Shown here: positions 58,701 through 64,000 of the stretch, one piece after another
How positions within the stretch are numbered: position 1 is the stretch's first letter
Layout: every line of letters starts with the position of its first letter
Assembly: GCA_021018815.1 (NCBI GenBank)
Contig: JAITYX010000005.1
Span: forward strand, 11,330,001-11,394,000
Direction of reading: 5' to 3'
Source: Talinum fruticosum
Taxonomy: Eukaryota; Streptophyta; Magnoliopsida; Caryophyllales; Talinaceae
Length of the DNA: 64,000 bases
Program-made: the position numbers and the translations under genes
Notes under the pieces: model-generated
Database searches by the model: none
What the model was told of the DNA's origin: nothing
Seen by the model: the letters and a program-made list of their open reading frames with translations, nothing else

Positions 58701-60830
58701 ACTTGGACTTCTGTTATTGGGTGAGAAGGCTAATCTTTCATTACCACAGGACTTTCTCCCTGCTCTAGCTTGCAGGGTAGTTCATAGAACAGTAAAACAT
58801 TTGATATGATCAATCAATCACATAACCTAATCTTTCCCTGTTTATCTCTTGCCTAAATGTTCCAAGAATTGCATCTTGAACCTGATTTTTTTTCTTTTGT
58901 TTTTGGAACGTAAATTTTCATTACTCTCCAATCTCATCATGAAGTACAAGAGAAAGTTTTATAGGCAGCCTGCTCATCAAAAGCCTCAGAGGTATTAACT
59001 TGACCCTAGACTGCAAGACCTCTCATCCATAACGGATAAGTTAAATGTTACTACTTTGTGAGGAAATAGTCTCTAACTCCCTTTTTTACTGTTTCGGCCT
59101 CTGTTATGTAAATTTACTCTAATCTCAGAAGTAATCTGTCTCCTGCTTCTTCTTGCCTTAAAATACTCTCAAGTAATCTGTTGACTGCAGCTGATATACT
59201 GGCCTGAAAGATTTGTTTCACCATAGACAGCCATGTCATAATTTCACTCCACTTGTTCATAAACTTGATATTAATTCAATCACAGATTTTCTTCCGTATA
59301 GTAGATGAGAATGTACACTCAAAAAACAGGTGCTGATGATTTTCATTTGCATTAGAACAGAGAACACAGCTTAAATCAGTAGGGTTTCCTATTCCCAACT
59401 TCTGCATTCTGTTTTAAAACCGGTGCTGAACGTTAGTCACTCCTTGATCTTCCTAATCACTCTCTTTACGTTTAGACATGGAAGGTCTTTTCCATACTGA
59501 TCTGTCCCAACGGATTTTATTTCCCTCTTGAAGAAGCCATCTATACCCATTCTTCGGAGTGCAGCTCTCATTGCTGGAATGCAGTCATCGTCCTCCTTGA
59601 TAGCAATCAATGGTCGCCTTATGGTGATTTTTGTTCGATACCAGCAACTACTAAGTAGTACTAACAAAAAACCACAAATTTTCAAATATTAAAATGCTTC
59701 CAAAACCTTTTCCGAATTTTTTTTTTCCAGTGTTATCCTTCTGTTGTCCCCATTATGCGTGTAATTTTTGGTATGCCTTGACAAGAGTGTCAAATCTTTT
59801 TGCAAACCAAGACCTTGACGTCTAAACACCAAAAGGGTGGTCGAGTGGGAGATGACCCACCTTCCAACAAGAAGGTTTGGGTTCAAATTCCACTAAAGGC
59901 ATGGGGGAATTGTCCTTACCCTTGTTCCTCCTCTCTTCCATGCCTTCCCTTGCATGGGGTGCTCCCTTGAGATATGGGCCTCTAGGCGAGCTTGATTACC
60001 AATGTTTAAAAAACAAAAAAGACCTTAAAGTCTTGGTGATGATAGGAGTTGATTTCAGATATTTGCAGCCTTATTACTACAGTTTCATTTGCAAAAATGC
60101 TGTTGCTGTTGGACCATATATTTGAGAAGTATCAACTACTTCAAACAGGAGTAGGTAGAAAATAGTTTGGTAAGAAACGTTCCTTTCATCTAGTGTCAAG
60201 CAAAGAGCAAAACATTGTGCAACAAAAGGCTCTTTCAATTTTATGGGAAGTGGACATACAGTCAAGGCCTCTCGACAGTTTCCATAACTATTTTATGTAT
60301 TGAATACTTTGAGTGAATACTAACTCTATCCTTGGTTTGGCCTTGAATAGACCTGCTCCACCTCTGCCAGATCTTTATGTGACTGAAGAAATGGTAGCTG
60401 AGATGGGCGAGATTGTTCGTACTCAAATGAACTCTTTGATCAAAGTTTGCCGAGATGTTGCTTTGGGTAAAGATTCAAAGTTGTATCTAAGAGTTGCCGC
60501 ATACTTGGTTATACTTGCAGTGGTTGGAGGTTTGACTGATATTGTCTCACTATTCTATATTTGTAAGTTCACTTCATTATCTTCTTAAAGGTTCTTCAGC
60601 AATTGCCATTAATGAAAATTCTCGTTGCTTACTTTTTTCCTGAGCAACCACTTCAATTTCATCATGCAGGCCTTCTTGTCCTTCTAACAATTCTACCACT
60701 ATATGAGCTGTTGAAAGTCCCGATCGATAAATGTTTAATGTGCATATACGTGACCTTGTGGCCATTTTATCTTAAGCTGGATGAGTACATAACTATGATA
60801 AGGAAATTGGATCTTGCAAAGATGGAGTGA
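55642..60830 (+). CDS. Reticulon-like protein (RTNLB), four exons
   Basis: Coding exons 55642-55708, 55867-56047, 60351-60562 and 60670-60830 join in frame to 206 residues. All introns are GT...AG. Exon 1 gives MGSSDRLFNRQRTIHQLLGG, the RLFxRQxxxHxxLGGG start of short plant reticulons. Then come DLILWRQ and a first hydrophobic hairpin (about 37-74), RPAPPLPDLYVTEEMV, a polar loop with CRDVALGKDSK, and a second hydrophobic segment (about 128-166). The end is KLDEYITMIRKLDLAKME. Reticulons wedge into endoplasmic-reticulum membranes and shape tubules. Length and domain order are normal for the short RTNLB group, and no stop or frameshift is present, so the gene may well be functional. Intron 1 holds a CT microsatellite (about 55714-55740). 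Intron 2 is about 4.3 kb and carries mobile DNA. Confidence 0.93.
57295..58440 (+). pseudogene. Degenerate coding-like debris in intron 2
   Basis: Several short plus-strand frames, including FLLPARNREIDRMLENAKL (about 57975) and, later, FLGPPGTGKIVSMEVLLHI (Walker A GPPGTGK at 58307-58327), separated by stops. The Walker A motif suggests a piece of an AAA-type ATPase gene, but I cannot place it in a family and find no Walker B. It may be a retro-copy or a fragment carried by a transposon. Confidence 0.3.
59283..59412 (-). pseudogene. LINE fragment with zf-RVT motif
   Basis: The minus strand encodes GNPTDLSCVLCSNANENHQH then LFFECTFSSTIRKKIC. C-x2-C...H-x2-LFFEC is the zinc-binding region (zf-RVT) downstream of reverse transcriptase in plant non-LTR retrotransposons. 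It is short and flanked by stops. The adjoining 58860-59282 may be its 3' part. It lies antisense in reticulon intron 2. Confidence 0.7.
59809..59823. repeat. Left target duplication of SINE
   Basis: AAGACCTTGACGTCT, repeated at 60019-60033 as AAGACCTTAAAGTCT (13 of 15 bases). This is a size typical of LINE-mobilised SINE insertions. Confidence 0.75.
59824..60018 (+). mobile_element. tRNA-derived SINE in reticulon intron 2
   Basis: A 195-bp element with RNA polymerase III box A (TGGTCGAGTGG, 59838-59848) and box B (GGTTCAAATTCC, 59880-59891) about 31 bp apart. It has a unique body and an A-rich tail (TTTAAAAAACAAAA), flanked by 13/15-matching 15-bp direct repeats. It lies in the sense orientation, about 330 bp before reticulon exon 3. 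Confidence 0.78.
60019..60033. repeat. Right target duplication of SINE
   Basis: AAGACCTTAAAGTCT; see 59809-59823. Confidence 0.75.
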
Positions 60831-61416
60831 GGAATCTCTCGGCTCGGTGCATATATCTTGTAATTTGAGGTGTAAATTTGTGTTGTACGTTTGTGAACCC
60901 CCCATCCTTCAAAGTGCATGGGTTTTTGTAGTTTGGTTTTTATATCTTCTTAGGCAAGCATCACTGCAATCTCCTTACTCACCATTACTGATCTTTATTC
61001 TCTTGAAAATTAATTTGTTGTCACATAAATTAAAACAAAAAACCTCCTCAACTTAACGATAGAAAAATTGTGAAGTGGCTCATTTACAATTAGATGTATG
61101 TGTTAGCTATGTTAAGAAAATCGGACCGGATCGGCCTGTTCAATCGATTGGATTGGAAATCGGCCAATTTAACGGTCCGGTTACTCTCAAAACTCGTTTC
61201 AAACAATGAACCGTAAAACCCAGTCTAACCCGGTTGACCCGGAAACTCGGCAACCCGGCCGACTGGCAGTCAAAACAGGATTTTTCGAGTTCATAGTTTG
61301 AAGCATGGATGAAGAAAGCATTATAGAATATATATATATCAAAAAAAGAAGAAAGCATCTAGTACACTTATGCTTGGGGCTCATAAGGACTTCAGAGAGC
61401 ATAGAGTAGAGGGATG

Positions 61417-61546
61417 TTGAAAGAGCAAAGGAACAGAGAAGGGAGATAAGGAGAGAGAGAGTTGAAGCCTGAAGGTGCGTTGAAAGAACAAAAGGAACAG
61501 AGAGGGGAGATAAGGGGAGAGAGAAGGCTGAAGCCTATAGGTGCAC
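61417..61546 (+). repeat. Purine-rich tandem duplication, about 64 bp
   Basis: TTGAAAGAGCAAAGGAACAG...GAAGCCTGAAGGTGCG is followed directly by a near-copy starting TTGAAAGAACAAAAGGAAC. It opens a longer polypurine stretch that reaches about 61790. Confidence 0.85.
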
Positions 61547-61793
61547 AAAGAAGAGCGAAGGAGAAAGAAAGGCGGAGGGGGAGGCAGAAGGAGCTGAGGG
61601 GAGGGGGACGGCGCAGAGAAGAATATAAAAGGCGGAAGGGAGGTTAATCAATGGGAGGGAAATGGAAGGGAGGGGAAGGGAGAGAAGGGGATATACCTTC
61701 TCCTGTTTGGATTTAAAATGGACGGGAATGAAGGTTACTCAATATTATCTTGTTTGGATTAAAAAGCGAGCAGAAGGGAGGAGAAAGAAAATA

Positions 61794-61841
<48 letters not shown>
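61794..61841. repeat. (ATT)n microsatellite
   Basis: About 48 bp of uninterrupted TTA units. Confidence 0.97.
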
Positions 61842-61842
<1 letters not shown>

Positions 61843-62219
61843 ACCACTTTAAATTAGAAGTAATAAATTTAAATTTAGTGCAAGGAACTTATTCCCCTTA
61901 ACAACGTTCCACCAAAAAAAAGGTTCATCTTTTAATAAGTATTTTTTACATTTGTAGAGTATTACCCAAAGTAAAATAAAATAAACAATTAAATAATATA
62001 AGCACTTAAAATAAAAGAGTAAATAATCAAAATTAGGGTAACTGGTAAAGATATTCATGTCCACATATATATTCATGGTGATTGACATATATATCATCTA
62101 ATTTATTTATCATAACTACAAATCTAAAAAAAGGTACTTAAGTTGAATTAGAATAGTAATACAATCCTATTATTGATAAATATGAATTAGAATACAACAC
62201 TACTACATAATCGCTAAAC

Positions 62220-62535
62220 ACCGACGGACACAATTCTGTCACCCCATAGCGACGGAATCGGCGACGGACTCGACAAAAGCCGACACATGTGGTAGAACGT
62301 GACGGACTTAGCGACGGAATAAGACATCCGTCGCTAATTTAGAAATCGACGACGGAATTTTCCGTCGTTATTCCATAGATGAAAAGTTTAACCCGTCGCT
62401 AGGGAAAGCGGATTGGAAAAAAAAGAAACAAATTAATTTAGTAATCAGCGACGGAATTATCCGTCGTTGTTCCGTCGCTAATTGAAATTTTTTATTAGCG
62501 ACGGAGCAGCGACTGACTGTTCCGTCGCTAATTAC
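62220..62535. repeat. Subterminal motif array of CACTA element 2
   Basis: At least ten copies of GCGACGGA or CGACGGA and their reverse complements. Several are arranged as hairpin arms (for example TTAGCGACGGAG ... TTCCGTCGCTAA at 62493-62532). In characterised CACTA elements such arrays bind the TNPA-type protein. Confidence 0.85.
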
Positions 62536-62946
62536 AAATATATCCAGATTTGGCCTTCGGCCGATTGAACTTCGCGAGCGAAGAGAGAGAGAGAGAGAGT
62601 CGAGGTTCCGAGAGTCGTCGCTGCCGCCGATTCGCCACCCCCAACCCCCTACTCCCGCCGCCGATTCGCCCCCGCGTTGATCGCCGTCCCCTCCGGCCGT
62701 CCGCCGCCTCTCCCCGCCGCTTGAGGAACACGAAGGCCAAAGACTTCATCGTTCACCTTGGTTGCTCCGGACCCGTCTCCCGCCGCTGCTGCCGCTGGGT
62801 GGAGGACGCCGTCGACGCACCGCCGCTGCTGCCGCCGAACGCCTGCCTTCCCGCCGTCGCCGCTCGTGCCGCCGCGCTGCCGCCCATTCTTTGAAGGTAT
62901 GGTTCTGTTGAGTTTTATTAGATTTATGGTTTTATAAAATTGAAAT

Positions 62947-63197
62947 TGAAATTGATGAATATATGTAATTTGTTGGAAATTAATGTTGTTTGTGAATGAA
63001 TTTGAAAAGAAAAATGTGCAATTGTGTTAGTTATGGAGTAAATGTTATTGAAGTTATATTTAGGATTTTTAAAAATGTAACTTGAAATTGATGAATATAT
63101 GTAATTTGTTGGAAATTAATGTTGTTTGTGAATGACTTTGAAAAGAAAAAATGTGCAATTGTGTTATTTATGGAGTAAATGTTATTGAAGTTAGATT
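62947..63197. repeat. 136-bp tandem duplication in CACTA element 2
   Basis: TGAAATTGATGAATATATG...GTTATTGAAGTTA at 62947-63082 is repeated from 63083 with few changes (for example GTTAGTTATGG versus GTTATTTATGG). Confidence 0.93.
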
Positions 63198-63770
63198 TGT
63201 TAGAAATTATTATTAAAGTTGAATTAGATGTAGATGTTATTTGTATAAATTTGTGTTGTTTAAAGTATGTGGTGTTAGATTTGTTGGACATTATTGTTGA
63301 AGTTGAAGTAAATATTTTTGTGATTTATATATGTGTAATTGTTTGTGGTTTATTTGTGTGAGGTTGTTTATGCTAATTAAGTTTGATTAGGTATGATTAG
63401 TTTAATTATATTTGTGTGAGTTTATTTATGCTAATTAGGTATGATTAGTTTAATTATGATATAAATACTTACGAGTAAAATAAAGAAATTAAAGAAATTT
63501 ATGTATAATAAAAAATATATCTTAAATGCATAATGGTTATATATAGATTATGTTCATTATAGAAGATATGTAATCATATAACATCTCCATGTATTGATAT
63601 TATTAACTAATAATTTAATAAATTGTTAAATGTCAATCAGAATATATATGGACGGGCCTACGCATTGTAGATGGATGTATCGTAGGTTATTACTTGGTCT
63701 CCAACCGATGAAGTCCAAATAAGAAGAAATTTTGAAAAGAAAGGAAGTGATCGATTAAAGGACTTCATGC

Positions 63771-63953
63771 TTGAAGGTGAGGAAAAATAAGAAGCCGAAA
63801 TGGTTGGGTGACAACTATCGGCGCGAGTTGCTCGAATATTGGGAAATTGCTGACTACAATTCCGTGAGCAAGCTTAGAAAAACCGCCATGCTGATCAAGG
63901 GAACTTGGTTCATCGCTCCATACTTGTGGCTCAATCCCTATGACGGAGCATAA
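63771..63953 (+). CDS. Possible CACTA-encoded protein exon, partial
   Basis: A 60-codon frame (KKPKWLGDNYRRELLEYWEI, then VSKLRKTAML) lies about 1.6 kb inside CACTA element 2. The KPxWL...L.EYW..A/S..Y..VS..R pattern resembles the plant transposase (Ptta/En/Spm) type protein of CACTA elements, but the frame ends before the usual following motif. It may be one exon of a spliced gene or a truncated copy. The start codon is not established. Confidence 0.4.
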   Translation: MKVRKNKKPKWLGDNYRRELLEYWEIADYNSVSKLRKTAMLIKGTWFIAPYLWLNPYDGA

Positions 63954-64000
63954 GCGGCGATTGGTACATACCCCTTTCTTAATGATTACGCATGCAACTA

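Larger units (their letters stand above)
60831..62197. other. 3' flank of the reticulon gene
   Basis: The first 200 bp are probably the 3' untranslated region, but no clear polyadenylation signal is visible. 61100-61290 has CGG/CCGG-rich pieces resembling transposon termini (ACCGGATCGGCC; AACCCGGTTGACCCGG) without a matching partner. 61417-61790 is purine-rich. No further gene is seen. Confidence 0.45.
62198..64000 (+). mobile_element. CACTA (En/Spm) transposon 2, left part
   Basis: Begins CACTACTACATAATCGC and is followed by a dense set of direct and inverted GCGACGGA/TCCGTCGC motifs (62220-62535), the subterminal binding-site array of CACTA elements. Next come a GA-run and CCG-rich leader (62575-62895), T-rich intron-like sequence with a 136-bp duplication, and coding-like sequence at 63771-63953. 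The right end is outside the window. Its terminus shares CACTACTAC with the first CACTA element, but the subterminal motif is different, so it belongs to another family. Confidence 0.82.

Noticed and set aside
59437..59685. 82-codon minus-strand frame near the LINE fragment
   Set aside because: It is not in the frame of the zf-RVT motif and shows no reverse-transcriptase block.
62528..62894. Frames rich in Arg/Pro/Ala on both strands
   Set aside because: GC-rich untranslated leader of CACTA element 2; both strands are open for compositional reasons.

Overview
The window looks like repeat-rich nuclear DNA of a flowering plant, probably a eudicot. It is AT-rich and has plant introns, long AT-type microsatellites, and nested retrotransposons and DNA transposons of plant lineages. 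I cannot name the species. Only one host gene is convincing: a four-exon reticulon-like (RTNLB) gene on the + strand at 55642-60830. Almost everything else is decayed mobile DNA. No retroelement ORF is intact; most are broken by stops and frameshifts.

Layout. 1-3483 is plain AT-rich intergenic DNA. 3492-7153 is a hAT element with perfect termini and a perfect 8-bp target duplication; it keeps only the end of its transposase. 7738-8350 looks like a small Helitron. 8445-12278 is a second hAT-like element, again with a perfect 8-bp duplication. It carries a solo LTR (9811-11392) that has its own perfect 5-bp duplication. 12287-14450 is featureless apart from a microsatellite.

14450-27730 is the wreck of a minus-strand Ty3/gypsy Tat-lineage element. 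Read on the minus strand it runs RT, RNase H, second (archaeal-type) RNase H, integrase, 86-bp tandem repeats, an oppositely oriented ORF (about 17728-20390, with a decayed gypsy-type transposase-like domain), a long polypyrimidine tract, about 130-bp tandem repeats and an LTR-like end. A CACTA transposon (21098-22773) sits near the end of the integrase. A 2.05-kb LTR (24418-26472) splits the two RNase H domains. A second copy of that LTR, with a tRNA primer-binding site, lies at 44994-47068.

27740-41747 is dominated by a Ty1/copia family, probably the SIRE/Maximus lineage, with LTRs of about 1.4-1.6 kb. Two gag-bearing fragments lie tail to tail (31490-33291 on + and 36639-39010 on -), each cut by an LTR of the same family in the opposite orientation. 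Seven copies of this LTR occur in the window. 41750-42240 is a 57-bp minisatellite. 42690-51660 holds further LTR-like and intergenic sequence.

From 55 kb the window is gene-like. Intron 2 of the reticulon gene is about 4.3 kb and holds a tRNA-derived SINE with 15-bp target duplications, a LINE fragment and other debris. After the gene come purine-rich repeats. At 62198 the left end of a second CACTA element begins; it runs out of the window.
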